A stretch of 64,000 nucleotides of DNA from Meloidogyne chitwoodi (lineage: Eukaryota > Nematoda > Chromadorea > Rhabditida > Meloidogynidae): contig JACZZP010000011.1 of assembly GCA_015183035.1 (NCBI GenBank), positions 248,001 to 312,000 on the forward strand, in the 5' to 3' direction. The notes below the pieces were generated by a model that saw nothing but the letters and a program-made list of their open reading frames with translations, did not search any database and was not told where the DNA came from. Positions 1 to 12,800 of the stretch are shown here, one piece after another (position 1 is the stretch's first letter; the number at the start of each line of letters is the position of its first letter). Position numbers and translations under genes: made by a program.

Positions 1-56
1 ATGAATGTAACAAAATTTTTAAAAATTTTCAAAAAAATTTTTAAAATTTTAAAAAG

Positions 57-2618
57 GGTCAAATTGTGAATTACCCAATAATAAAGGTAAATTAGTTGAA
101 GGTGATTTTACGTGGCTAGATATTCCTAAAAATACAATAAGATCATTGCTACAAAAAAAAGAGATTGTAGCTTGTTTAAGAGATGAAAATAATGTTAAAT
201 TAAAATGCACAGGTTTTTTTTTAATTTTTTTTAATTAAATTAATATTCACAAGTAAATACCTTCTCTCTTTTTAATAAAATAAATTAAAAATAAAGCACC
301 CCTGGGGGTTTATTTTGATAAATAAAATTAAAACAATGTTTTCTCTAATAAAATACCCTGGTGGTTAATTTTTTAAATTATTTTTAAAAATAGAGAGAAA
401 TTTAAAAGGGTAAGGGAGAGTAAATAAGGAAGGAGTTACTCTTAGTTTTTTAAGCATAACTTTAATAATATTTAATTTAAAATTATAAAAATTTGTAATA
501 AATTAGATAATCGTTGTTTAAATTTATTTACAAAATTTTAGATTTTTAGGTTAAATTTAAACTAAGTTATGATTTTTAAAAGATTTAAATTAAAGGAATT
601 TATTTAATTTTAATTAAAAAAAATAATTAAATAAATTTTCATTTTCTTTTTAATATTTTTAACTTTAAAAAAATAAAATATTTAAAAATAAATAAATAGG
701 TTGTGTAGCCACAACAGGTCAAGAAGTAGTAATTTCAAGATATGCAAATGTTGCAGGGCAATGGACTCAATGTCGTCGTTTTAAAGAAGGCTGTAGATTA
801 ATTAATGTTACTTCTAATTGTTAATTATTTTTAATTAAATTAATTAATATTTTAATTTTAAAGACATAGATTGTGAATTTGAAGGGAAAATATATAAACA
901 TGGAACGACTTTTGAAAGTTTGTCTAAACGGTCATTTTATATTTGTAGTCATGGACAAATAATTAAACAAGGTTAATAATTAAATTAATAAAAATAAATA
1001 AAAATTAATATTTTTGTCAAAAATTTTAAAATTTAAAATTTTTTTATAAATCCGCAAATTTTGTCCGCAAAAATATTTTTGCGGACAAAATTTGCGGATT
1101 TTTTAAATTTTAATTTTTTTACAAAAATACTAATTTTTAATATTATTAATTTATTTAGGTTGTTTTATTCAAGGAGAAGAATTAACTTTAGTTGGGGATG
1201 TAAAATACATAGATGGAATTATGCCTGTACTTTGCGTTGAAAATGATAATTTTACAAAATTTAATAATTTAGGTAAAAATTTAATTTTTTTTTTAAATTT
1301 TTTTTTAAATTAATCAAGTTGGTTGTGATTTACCTGATGGACGTTTTAAAAGATTTATGCAGATATGGAGGGATGAGAATACAATGAAAAGGTGTTCTTG
1401 GGCATTTAACAGTGATGGGAGTATTGCAAATAGTGAAATTAATGCTTTTGGTAAAATTAATAAAATTATTTTTTTATTTTTTGCTAATTTTTTTTTGTTT
1501 TTTTAAAAATTAATTTTGGAAGAAAATTAATTTTAAAAGTAAATTATAAATTATTTTATTTTAAATCCAACTAGCAGCTTTTTAAAATCATTATGTTTAA
1601 TCGTTCATTTAAAAAAGCTGTTAGTTGGATTTAATTAAAAGACTATTTTTTATTATTTTAAAAAATTAAAATTTCTATTTTTATTAAATTTTAAATATTT
1701 TTAATTTTATTATTATAAAAATAAATTAAAAAAATTATTTTTTAGCTTGTGTAGATGGTTCTGAAGAAATTCCATTTAATAAAATTATTCAAAGGGAAAG
1801 TGGGCAATTTGTAAAGTGTGCAAGAGAAAATGAATTTTTTGGGTACTTTAAAATATTTTTTTTGAAATAATTAATTAATTTAAAAAAGACCAAAAAGATC
1901 AATAAATTCTGAAGAAAATAATTTAATTATTAGAAATTTAACAAAAAATGAATTAATTGAATTAAGCACAAAAAAGGTTACTTTAATTAATTTATTTAAT
2001 TAAATTTATTTTAGTTAGCTAAACAAAATATTATAGAATATTTTGGTATTGGAAGGAGGGCATTACCTTTGCTTTCTTCTAATAAATTATTTGGAGGAAC
2101 TAAAACAAAATCTAATGGTTAGTTTTAATTATTTTATTATTCGATTTAAATTAATTTATGACATTTCTGACATTTTTGACATTTTGACATTTCTGACATT
2201 TTTGACATTTCTGACATTTTTGACATTTTCGACATTTTTAAAAAATTTAAGGAGTACCGTACTGTGCAGATATGTTACCATTTTGTCAACGTCTTTCTGG
2301 TTATTGTGCAAATGAATTTTCTTCAGATAAATATGAATTAAAAGGATTAAGATTACATTTTGATCAATTTGGGGGATGGTCAAAATTGGGGAGTTGTGAA
2401 GGTAAAAATTAAAAAATAAATAAATTAATTAAATTTAAGGTCAATTAAATAATTTAATAAAATTACAAAAATTAATAGAAATTGTTTGTGCCTATACATG
2501 TAATAAATGTGGAATAAATGATGGTAAAATATAAATAAAATAAATTAATATTTAATTTTTAGAAAATCAAAAAGAATTAATTCTGACAAGTTTAGAAAAT
2601 AGTTCACATTGCAAATAA
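57..2618 (+). CDS. Secreted Cys-rich protein with MIG-18-like modules and a C-terminal ShKT-like domain (5' partial)
   Basis: Exons can be joined from about 57 to the stop at 2616-2618 through about ten short introns. The first exons lie outside the window. The translation is a chain of short modules of the type C-x(n)-G-x-x-Y/F-x-x-G-x(n)-C-x-x-G, for example CEFEGKIYKHGTTFE (about 868-970) and CFIQGEELTLVGD (1160-1270). These resemble the fibronectin type I-like modules of nematode MIG-18-like extracellular proteins. The exon at about 2252-2400 starts CADMLPFCQRLSGYC, and the next holds VCAYTCNKCG; together they give the cysteine spacing of a ShKT domain. The protein ends SSHCK. An extracellular matrix or secreted role is inferred from the domains; no signal peptide is visible because the 5' end is missing. 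Several introns carry repeats (1000-1150, 1563-1634, 2160-2235). Confidence 0.72.
1000..1150. repeat. Long near-perfect inverted repeat (TCCGCAAA palindrome), MITE-like
   Basis: The core 1049-1100 is a perfect palindrome centred near 1074, built of TCCGCAAATTTTGTCCGCAA and its complement. Flanking AT-rich arms extend the symmetry to roughly 150 bp. It sits in an intron. Related TCCGCA/TGCGGA segments occur near 14070-14100, 14585-14605, 16730-16855, 29930-29955, 59031-59222 and 62474-62510, so it belongs to a dispersed family. Confidence 0.75.
1563..1634. repeat. Short inverted repeat in an intron (MITE-like stem-loop)
   Basis: AAATCCAACTAGCAGCTTTT and its near-complement at 1611-1634 form arms of about 22 bp around a 28-nt loop. 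A shorter relative with CAGCTTTTTT/AAAAAGCTGT arms lies at 62807-62855 in a myosin intron. Confidence 0.65.
2158..2240. repeat. Minisatellite of TTCTGACATTTTTGACAT units in an intron
   Basis: TGACATTT occurs about every 9-10 bases through this intron between two coding exons. The apparent ORFs on both strands here are by-products of the repeat. Confidence 0.8.
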
Positions 2619-3314
2619 ATTATTTATTTAAATTATTATATTATTTTTTAAATTATTTTTTTTATTTTATTTTTGCAAAAATAATTAAAAAAACAATTCT
2701 ACAATCCACACCCTTTATTAATAAAAAATAATATTTATTCTACAAAACTTATAATTAATTAATTTTTTTTACCAAAATTAAAGGTTAGGTATATTTACAA
2801 TTAAAATAAAATTTTTTATTTTTCTTTTTTAAGAATATATATTTTCTAATAAATAATTAAATAAATTAACAGGTGTTCTGCTTAGTATTTCCTCTAAGTT
2901 TTACTCAATTAAATATTATTTAATATTAATAAATAAATAAATATAATTATATTTAACGTGAAAAGAACATATTTAAATGTTTAACTCTTTTATTCTTTTG
3001 TAAATTAATTTTTAATAAATTAAATTAATTTATTTTTTTTACTTAAACTTTTTTTTTAAAGTTTAATTTAATTAAATAAAAGTGGGTGTTTTTAAGAAAA
3101 TGACAATTTTATTTGAAAAAAATAAAATAATAATATTATTGTTTTATTAAAAAAAACGAAAACAAAATTAAATATTAAATTAATTTACTCAGAAAATCTT
3201 ACGGAAATATACCCCTTCATTATTTTTACAAAAATTAATTATATAAAATAATACTGGCAATTTATTTTCTTTTTAAATAAATTAAACATTTTTATATTTT
3301 TTAAAAAATTAAAA
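2619..3314. other. Intergenic, AT-rich
   Basis: Lies between the secreted protein and the GPCR on the same strand. It holds poly-A/T tracts only; I see no gene. It should contain the GPCR promoter. Confidence 0.6.
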
Positions 3315-4891
3315 ATGAATAATAATATTACTCAAATAGCAGAAAATGGTTCTAATGAAGATGAAGTTTGTTTTTTATTTTTTTATTAATAAATGTAGAG
3401 TTTATCCTTATTTAATTGTCTTTTCATTTCAAGTTATGGTGTGGTGTAGTGGGTAGAGCGTCGGGCTTGCGAGGCAACGATAGAGGAGAGGTTGTTGGTT
3501 CGATTCCAATTACAGTACTTTCCTTTTCCTCTATTCCTCACATTAACCTAAATTACGAACAGCCCTTTTACTATGGAAAAAAACACAAAAATATTATTTA
3601 AACAAAAATACAAAATTTATTTGTTTTTCAGTTTTACAAGTCAATTAATAAAAATATTAGTGTTTTGAATTATTTTTTGCTAGTTATTGCTGTTAAAGCA
3701 TTTTTAGCCTTTTTGGCATTTATTTCATGTTTATCACTAATTTGGATTACTTTTAAACACAAAATGTTTGGAAATTGTAATTTACTTATTGCTTTGAATT
3801 CGTTAAATACTGTAAGTGGAATTGAGATTTGAAAATTTATTTCCAAAAAAAATTTCTAAAAAAAACATTCCATAATTTTCCAGATAATTTTCCTCTTTGG
3901 AACAATACCACCTTTAATTGTGCTTGCCTCTAGAATCAATTTTATAACATTCAAATATTGTCTAATATTTCAATATTTACCTTTACTTGCATTTTATTCA
4001 CAAATAATGCTTTGTTTAACAATTGGATTAGACAGATTAATTGCTGTTGCTTTTCCAATTTTGTATGTTTTTTAAATTAATTAAATTAACATTTAATTAA
4101 TTTATTTAAAGTTATTGCAATACTTGTTCGAGTAGTTCATTTGTATTAATTTGTTATTTATTGCTCTGTTATTTATTTTCATTGGTTTGTATGGTCCAAA
4201 AAGTTTTTACTGTTATAGAAACTCCAAATCGGTAAAAAAATATTTTTTTTAAATTTAAAAAATTTCCTCTATTTCTTCTTTTAGTCTAGTAATATGTCTT
4301 GCAACAGATATAGGTCTACAATCATATATAACTCCAAGTTTATTTCTTAATTTGGGTACCCCACTACTTTATATATTTGTTGGTGTAATTCTTAAAATTA
4401 AAATAAATCCAGGTATTTTTTTAATTTTTAAAAAATTAATTAATTATTTCAAAAAAAGATCAACAATATAACAGAACAATAAAACAAATATTCAAAGCAG
4501 TCTTTGTTATAATGATTTTACAATTATTTGGTTGGTTAGTTAATCAAATATTGCAAGTTGTTATGAGTTATTTAAATATGGATAGTATTTCTGCTTGGCT
4601 GTTGAGAAATATTGCTGCTTTTCCTTTATATATAGCTTTGGGATTGGATGCTCCGGCACTTTATATTTTTAGGTAAATTTTAAAAATGTTAAATTTCAAA
4701 ATCTAAATAAATAATAAATAATTTTCAGTCATGAATATAGAAAAGCCTTCGTTCAACGATTCCCTTGTATTGCAGCTTTACTCTGTAAAAAATCAAATGG
4801 GTCAAATACAATAGTACCAATAAAAATAAATGTACAAAAAGTTAGTACTATACGAATGGAAGGCATCGATATTTGTAATAATAGAAATTAA
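3315..4891 (+). CDS. Seven-transmembrane chemoreceptor, Srsx-like GPCR
   Basis: Start at 3315 (MNNNITQIAENG, a short extracellular N-terminus with an N-glycosylation site). Exons follow at about 3632-3808, 3885-4062, 4112-4233, 4286-4412, 4460-4672 and 4729-4891. Hydrophobic segments are visible in series: the first in NYFLLVIAVKAFLAFLAF, one in FQYLPLLAFYSQIMLCL, and later ones in the exons near 4140-4660. The motif GLDRLIAVAFPI after TM3 is the DRY-like signature typical of nematode Srsx chemoreceptors. The C-terminal tail is short and polar. The role would be detection of chemical or peptide signals at the plasma membrane of sensory neurons (family knowledge). The first intron (3366-3631) contains a tRNA-like sequence. 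Srsx versus a related class-A subfamily cannot be settled by eye. Confidence 0.78.
3431..3518 (+). tRNA. tRNA-like sequence, probably a degenerate tRNA or a tRNA-derived SINE head
   Basis: It lies in the first intron of the GPCR gene. An A-box-like stretch TGGTGTAGTGGGTAG and an intact B box GGTTCGATTCC sit at the right distance for an internal Pol III promoter. The T-arm folds (GTTGG/CCAAT), and CAAC/GTTG could form a long variable arm. The anticodon stem is poorly paired and the acceptor stem only partly pairs. No amino-acid identity can be assigned; a functional tRNA is unlikely. Confidence 0.4.
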
Positions 4892-4935
4892 TTAAATTTT
4901 TTATACAAAATTAAATAAAACTTTAATTTTTTAAT

Positions 4936-7900
4936 TTATTTATATATTGGGTTAAGTACTGCTAATGTTGTCCCATTGTTTTGTGTTGTTCCATTATTCC
5001 CTAAATTTGTTGAATTTAAATTAAATATTATTCTTCCACTGCCAATAAATCTTAAAATAGCAAGTTCTAAATCATTTGAAATTATTGGTGAAGAATTTCC
5101 TGTTGGACTGCTTGAATTTGTGGAGACAGAAATAGCAGTAGATGTACTGCTTGAAATTGAGGGCGTATTTCTTGATGATAATGTTGTTAATAGGGGTAAA
5201 GAAGTATTGTTAGAACTTGTACTGCTTGAATTTGTTAATGATGCTACTGTAGTTGAACGTGTTGTACTGCTCGAATTTGATGAAGGATTTGTAGATGGTG
5301 GAGTAGTAAATAATGTAATATTTGGAGAAGTTCCTAAAATCGTTGTTGACAACAGTAGAACAGTTGCTGAAGATGTACTGCTTGAATTTGTTGTTGGACT
5401 TTTTACTAAAAATTGAAAAGTGACTGAAAGTTGAGTTTAAATAAATACCTGTTGTGATAGAATTAGATTGAACATTAGTCTGAGTTTGATTGTTGAGTTG
5501 AAGTTGAATATTAATTTGACGCATTGCTTAAAAGCAATTAATAATAAATATTTGATTAAAAATGTCAGACCTTCTTGATAGAGAGAATCAGAATTTTGAT
5601 TCAGAATTTGAGAAATTCCATTAATTTCATTTGGAAATTGTGAATTATCGGGAATAACAGAAATGGTAGTAGTAGGCAAGACAGGTTGGACTGTTTTTGA
5701 TGTTGTACTGTTCAAATTTGTTGAAATAAGAGTAGATGTGGATAATTGAGTAGTCATACTGCTTGAATTTGTGGGTGAACTTGTTGGCGATGTAGACATC
5801 TTTGTAGTTACAGCTGCTGTACTGCTCGAATTTGATGTTGAAATTATTACTGACATAGTTGTTGTAGGTATAATTGCAGTTGTTGTACTTCTTGAAGTTG
5901 ACGTACTCGTCATTGGGAGCATTGTCATTGGTATTATAGTTGTTGAAGCAGATGTACTGCTTGAAGTTGGTGGACTTGTTACAGACATAATTGTTGTAGG
6001 TATCATTGTAGTTAAAGCAGCTGTACTGCTTGAATTTGGCGTACTTGTAATTGAAAGGATTGTCGTTGGTATTATATTTGTTGCAACTGTTGTACTGCTT
6101 GAATTTGAGGTTGAACTTGTGACAGCCATCATTGTTGTAGGCATAACTGTAGTTGCTGTACTGTTTGGACTTATAGACGACGTTGTATTCACTAAGACAG
6201 GCATTAATGTAATTGGAGCAACTATACTGCTCGAATTTGATGGTAAGCTTGTTGGCAGCAATATAGTCGAAACTGTCGTATTATTCGAATTCGTGGACGA
6301 ATTTGAAATAGAGGTATTTGATGGAGGAGTTGTTGGAATTTGCATTATGCCCCAAATATTTAAATAGTTACTAGGAGGTGTTGGAATGCCGATTGCCCGA
6401 GTAATTGTATTTGTTGTAGTAGTTAAATTTGTGGCAGAAATTGCTGTAGTTGAGGATAATATATTACTCAAAGTTGTTGACGCATTCAAAACTGAATTTT
6501 GGTTAGTTGCAGAAAATATACTGCTTGAATTTGTGGTTGAACTTGTAACTGGTAGTACTGTTGTTAGGATTACTGTAGAGGTACTATTTAAATTTGTTAA
6601 AGGACTTGAAGCAGTAGTTGTACTGCTTGAATTTGTTGCACCAATTGTTGATGTGGGAACGGCTACAGATGATGTATTGGTGGAATTTGAGGTAGAAGTT
6701 CCTGCAGTTGATGCCTGAATTATACTCCAAATGTTTGAATTGTTACTAGGAGATAGAATTGGAATTCCAATCAACATTGGTGTTTGCAAAGTACTGGTAA
6801 CTGGAATATTCAACGTTGTATTCGAAAACATTGAAATTACTGTATTTGTTGAATTTATTAAAACAGGCGATGTTGTAGGGACGTTTGTACTGTTTGAAGT
6901 TGAAGAAATATTGGTTGCAGAATTCGCAGTTTGAGTTGTTAAAGATGTACTGCTTGAATTTGTTGAAGAATTAGATACAGAATTTGAAGTTATTTGTGGT
7001 ATTACTGTTGTACTGCTCGAATTTGTTGAAGGAATTGTAACAGCATTTTGTAGTATCATAGTCGTTGTGGTTGTACTGATCGAAATTAAGGAGGTATTAG
7101 TAGAATTTGTATTTATTTGTGTTGCTGCAGTTGTACTGCTTGAAGTTGATGAATTATTTATTAAGTTTGTACTGCTCGGAATTGATGAATTATTTATTGT
7201 ACTGCTAGAAGTTGAAGAATTACTAGCTGAACTGCTTGAATTTGTTGTGATGCTAGAATTTGTAATTGTAGAATTTATAGTAAATGTTCCTGGAGTCGGC
7301 ATTTGAATTATGCCAAGAATATTCGAAATGTTGTTCTGAGATAAGGGTACACCGACTTCCATTTGTACTTTTGGTGTAGTTGATGTACTGCTTGAATTAG
7401 TAAGATTTATATTTGTGATTGTCGTAGTTGCAGAAGCTGAACTGCTCGAATTAGTAGAAATAACTGATACAGTAGTTATTGGTATTGCTGAAGCTAAAGT
7501 TGTACTGTTGATTGTACTGCTTGAAGTTGACAAGTTACTATTAGCAGTCGCGTTTGTTAAAGTAATCGAAGTACTGCTTGAAGTTGATGGAGTATTATTA
7601 GCATTTGTAGTTGTTTGTGCTGCTAAGGTTGTACTGCTCGAATTTGTTGGCATTGTTATCGCTAAAGGACTTGAAATTGTAGTTAATGCTCCTAATGTTG
7701 CATTAAGCATTATTCCCCAAATATTAGAATTATTGTTAGTGATTGAATTGCCTATTGCTGTTATGTTTCCTGTTGTTTGAAGTGTAGTTGAACCTGTGAT
7801 ATAACTAGAGGACATTGTTGTTGCTATTACTGTTGAATTTAGTAAACCAAATGACAATGTAGAAGCTGTCAGTGCAGTTGAACTGCCTGAAGAAATGTTC

Positions 7901-9511
7901 GTGTTAATTGTACTGCTTGAATTTGTTGGAGAATTAGTAACTGCAGTTGGGGAAACTGTGATTGTTATATTTGTACTGCTTGAGTTCGTTGTACTTGTAC
8001 CGCCTGAAGTTGTTGTACTTGTACTGCTTAAAGTTGTTGCATTTGTACTCCCTGAAGCTGTTGTATTTATACTGCTTGAATTTGTTGGATTTGTACTGCT
8101 TGAATTTGTTGTATCTGTACTGCTTGAATTCGTTGTTGATGAAGAATTGCTTAAAGTATTATCTCTCGTAATTGGGACGCCACCCATTTGAAGGTTAGTG
8201 GCAACCGGAAGACCCCCGCTAGTACTTACTGTAGTAGTATTAGCTATAAATGTATTAGTAGTATTTAAAGAGGTCATAGTACTAGTAGTTAATGAATTTG
8301 TTGAATTATTCTGTTCATTTACAACAACAAATATATTTTTTGAAAATTGAGTTGTTGAAGCAATTGTTGTTGAATTTATTGGTAATACTTGAATAGAAGA
8401 AATATTATTATTATTATTATTTGATATATTATTTGTTTGTGTTGTTGTTGTAGCAATTGGAGTATCACAAAAATATGTTGTATAATTTATATTATCTAAA
8501 ATTGCAAAACCTCCGCTTAATTGGGCACTTGAATAGATAAAGTTGGAAGATTCGATGATTAACTAAAAGAAGTCAAAATGTCAACTTTTCAATAAAAATT
8601 TCAAAATGTTAACTTTTCAAAATATCAAAAATACCTGAAATTGTCCATTAGGTTCAGGAATAGTTACCAATGCAGGCCCAGGTCCTTGATGAGTAATTGG
8701 TAATTTCTGACAATCACTATTATTCAAAGGCCTTCCTGCCAATTTAATACAAATTGTGAGTTGTACAAAAGGACTAACCCAATAACTAAAAAATATTTTT
8801 TTATTTATTTTTAATCTTTTTTTAAGTCTTCTCACTTAAATGTTAAATTTCCATTTCCTTTTTGACAATCTATTGGTTCACTAATTAGTGTTGCTATTAC
8901 TGTATTATTATTTAATGTGTTGTTTAATGGACCAAAGGCAGAAATTGCATAATATAAATCTTTAAAATTGGAGAAATCTTTAAAATATTACAGTATTCGC
9001 GATTATCTTTTCGCGACTATGTGGCCTTTGACTAACTGGCGTGCCCTCCCATGAATTCCTTTTTATTAAAAAAATTTTTTATTTTGCCCCTAATGGAATG
9101 AATAAATTTATTTTAATTTCTAAAAATCAGCGGCCACTTGAGTCTGAGATTATGATAATTTAAAAATTTTGGGACTCTAATGGCTTTTATCAAAAATAAA
9201 ATACCTGGTAGAACATCAGTATTTGTTAACAATTTTAATTCATTTTGGTCAATGGGCACTGAACTTTGAAACCAAAGAATTGAAGAAGTTGGCCAAATAG
9301 AATTATGCCATTTACAAGAATTATCAAAATTAGGGCAATTCCAGGTTTGGAAAGAACTTTTTGCTAAATTAAAAAAATTTTTTAATTTGTAAATAATTTA
9401 AAAAATTACAGTACTAATTTTAAATGTAGTAAGCATTAACAACACAAATTGAAGCAAAATTATAATTAAATTAATTTTTAAATTAATAATTTTTATTTTT
9501 CTTAGGGACAT
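4936..9511 (-). CDS. Giant secreted Ser/Thr/Asn-rich mucin-like protein with a Cys-containing N-terminal domain
   Basis: The start codon is at 9509-9511. The first exon encodes a hydrophobic signal-like segment (LIIILLQFVLLML), followed after an intron by TKSSFQTWNCPNFDNSCKW. Exons at about 9207-9365, 8837-8950, 8635-8790 and 8560 onward form an N-terminal domain of about 200 residues with paired cysteines, W and N residues, reminiscent of MAM-like or other nematode extracellular jelly-roll domains (low certainty). The main exon (about 5560-8560) is an uninterrupted tract of over 900 residues dominated by NSSST, TTT and TNSS. Almost every unit carries N-x-S/T sequons and many possible O-glycosylation sites. 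A short exon (about 5447-5524) and a last exon (4936-5403) end ...LAVLNPIYK. No GPI or membrane segment is seen at the C-terminus. Expected role: a highly glycosylated surface-coat or secreted mucin. The antisense strand reads as Val/Leu/Glu-rich ORFs, which are artefacts. Confidence 0.82.
5440..8200 (-). repeat. Coding minisatellite AATTCAAGCAGTA (NSSST) with spacer units
   Basis: The 13-mer AATTCAAGCAGTA (plus-strand TACTGCTTGAATT) recurs dozens of times, always using the same codons for N-S-S-S/T. A second unit of the form (I/V)G(I/V)P....SNIWGI(M/I)Q recurs near 7711-7740, 7310-7335, 6720-6745 and 6345-6370. The tract is therefore a two-level repeat with irregular spacing of about 375-590 bp. 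Confidence 0.8.
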
Positions 9512-9848
9512 TTTAAAAAAAATAATATTTTTTTTTGGCGTTATGTATTTATTTTTTAATTATTTTTAAAAATAAATATTTAAAGATTAAATTTTAAATT
9601 AAATAAAATGAACACTTCTCAATTATATTTTATTAAAATAAAGAGAAAGAGATTAAGTACTTAAGTGTCTGACCTGTTGTATTTAGAAAAGTTTTTAATT
9701 TATTTATTTTAATAAATAATATATTGATTATAGGGGAATTTTTTAAATATTTTTTTTTATATTTTTTATAAAAAATTAAAATAATATAAAAAAATAAAAA
9801 TATGATAATAAATGTTGTGATAAATTTAAATAAAAAAATAATTTTTTT
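9512..9848. other. Intergenic between mucin-like gene and zinc-finger gene
   Basis: AT-rich. It holds the 5' flank of the mucin gene and the 3' flank of the zinc-finger gene (both minus strand). No ORF or RNA gene is seen. Confidence 0.6.
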
Positions 9849-12800
9849 CTACATTTTTTTCTTTTTATTTAACAATTCTTTTCTACGTTCAGCCAATTGT
9901 TCTGCTTCTAATTTTAACTTTAAAAAAATAAAATTTAATTTAAAATATTTTTTTTATTTTAAATAACCTCTTGTACTCTAATTTCTTCTATAGATAATTT
10001 ATTTTGATAATTGAAAATTTTTTTTCTAAAATTTTCAATTTTTTTATTTCCATTAATTATTGAAGATTGTACAGCTAGTTCTTTTTCACATAATGTCCAA
10101 AGTAAAGCCTGCTATAAAAAATAAAATTTTTGATACTATAACAAAAATTAAGGAGAATGTGTGAGAAAATAAAAAATCTAAAAATCCAAATTTTCTGTCA
10201 AGGGGGACACTTGAGTCTCACCTTGACACTTTGGGGTGCCTAATCCAATTATTCACCTTAAATTCTAATTAAATAACCTTAATAAGAAGACAATACATAT
10301 AAAGATTGGATAAAGTTGGCACCGAACTGACCTATTGATCAGCACCAAACTGTCCGTTTATAAAAATTAAAAAAATTAACCTCTTCCGTTGGTGAAGTAA
10401 ATTCACTTGTTTGAGGACAATTTGTGGTCATATCCTCTTCATCTTCTTCAATATCTTCAATTTCATCTTGCTCTTCTTCATCTAAAGGAGGTATTAATGC
10501 ATAATCTGAGTGATGTCTTTTTAAATGTCTACTCCAATTGCCTGGAGAAACTTGATGAACACATAATGGACATAAATTTGTTTTTGGTAAACTTATAATA
10601 TTTTTACTCTTTTTTGCTTTTCTTTCTATTAGTAATCCTTTGAAAATAAAAGAAATTTTTTTATTTTTATACTGTTAATTTTTTGTCATTTGAGTATTAG
10701 AAAAGGGAATTTCAGATGGCACTCTATTGACCTATTTGGCACTGAATTGGCCTAATTGGAACCGAACTGACCTATTGGGCACAGAATTAGCTTATTTGAA
10801 ACATATTATCTTCAGCACCAAAATGGCCTACTGGCACCGAACCGACCTAGTTGGCACTGAACTGACCTATCGGAGATTACTTGTTTTTTATTAAAATTCT
10901 CCCCTTAAAATTCTTCTCTTTAAAACTTACCATTTACTAATTTTCGTTTATACTTGTTATCATTATTTTTAACGCCTTGAATAACAGAAGCAATAGTTTT
11001 GTCTACACTGTCTTCTCTTTCTTGCCTTTTTTCTCCTTCAAATTCGCTAATTTCAAAACTAAAAAAATTTAAATTATTTTAATTTTTTTAAATTTAACTT
11101 TTCTAATTTAATTTCTTTTGATTTAGTAATTGTAGCAGTTGCAGATAAAATTATATTTTCTTCATTTATTGTATCCAATCCATTTTGAGAATTATTAGAG
11201 GAAATTGGTTGTTGTTGAAAGTCATTTTTTAACTTAAAAAAATTAAATAAATATAATTTTATTTTTACCATTAATTCTTGTTTTTTAATTTCAAAAATAT
11301 CTGGCAAATGTAATGTACGAAGATGACGACTCCAATTAGAAGCTGAAATCTGTTTTAGGCAAAATTGACAAATACCATTAGCAGGCCGTCGAACGATGAT
11401 TCGGCGACCGGGGAAGAGTTCTAAAAAATACTAGTGTTAGACTCTAGTGTCCCAAAAAAAAAATTGGTCTCATACTCTACTGTCACAAAAAACGAGAAAA
11501 TAAAAATGGACATTAGAGTCTGAAGAACAAGAAAAAGTACATTAGAGTCTCAAACCTTTAAATAATAACTCATCAGACTTTTGAGTCTCAGCATTATATT
11601 CTTCTTCATTATTGTCCCTTTCCAACTCTTTAACAATACTTATTTGTTCTACTTGTTCTTCTTCTTCTTCCCCTTCCTCACCTTTTTCTTCTTCTTTTTC
11701 AAATAAATTATTATTATGTTGAATTTGTTGATTTAAAAAATGTTTTAATTGTAACATTGGTAAATCAATTTCTGTTAATTTTGAAGAAGAACCAGGAATA
11801 TCTTCTAATTTTTCTAAAACTTCTTCTTCTTCCATATTATTATTTTTATTAATTGGTGTTGTATATTCTGGATGATGCCTTTTAACATGACGAGCCCAAT
11901 TACTTTGCCTTGTTTTACAAAAACAGAGAGGACAAATACCTGATTTTGGCAATTTTATTGTACAACGTAAAATCAGTTTTCTCTTAACTGCTGAAAAAAT
12001 TTAATTAGTTCAGACACTCAAATATTGGCACTCAACTGACCACCCAACCGTCCTTATCTCAAGTTGTCTCTACGCAAGAAAATATTCAATTTTTCAATTA
12101 ATTTTTGAGTTAAAATATTTTTTTAGCGAATATATGGGGTGTATTATATTTTATTTATTTTCCCGCTAAATGGGGTGTTTACTTAAAAAAGTTCCAAAAA
12201 CTAAATAATCTCTCACATTTAACATTTCTTTTGCTGCGTCTTAATGGACCTTTTGTTTTTTCTTCTTTTTTAAGTTCACCAATGTTTGTTTCAGATTGAT
12301 TACTGTAAAATTAGAGAAATTAAATAAACTTGAAAAAAATTTTCTCTTACATTTCTGCTTCTCTAACTTTTTCCAAAGCTTTTGTTGTTGTTTTTATTTT
12401 TTTAATTCTTTTAATAGGTGACAATTCTGGTGAAGAGCGATCTTCGTCTTTTTGATCGTTTTTCAAAGACTTATAATTTAAAATAAAGTATTTTAAAATT
12501 TATTTAAAATTCACCTCTCCTCCCTTTTTCAATTCAATAATTTCTTCTTTATGCATTTGTTGAAGATGTCTACTCCAATTTGTGGCAGATATAATTTTTA
12601 AACAAAATTGACAAATTCCACTAGTTGGGCGTTTAATTAATCCAATTCTACCTTTAATTTAATTTAAAAAAATTTTTTTAATTAAATAAAAAGCAAATAT
12701 GCGCGCGCATAAATGGGTGTTAACAACACTCTTCACTGACATTGTGAAAGGATTTTAGGCGCATACCATTTCGGCGCTAATTAAAAAATTAACTACTCTT

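Noticed and set aside
1..3. ATG at the first bases as a start codon
   Set aside because: It runs into AT-rich intron-like DNA; the first credible coding exon begins near 57 behind an acceptor, so the gene is 5' truncated by the window.
5771..8191. Series of plus-strand Val/Leu/Glu-rich ORFs
   Set aside because: They are the antisense reading of the Ser/Thr/Asn repeat of the mucin-like gene; codon composition mirrors that strand.
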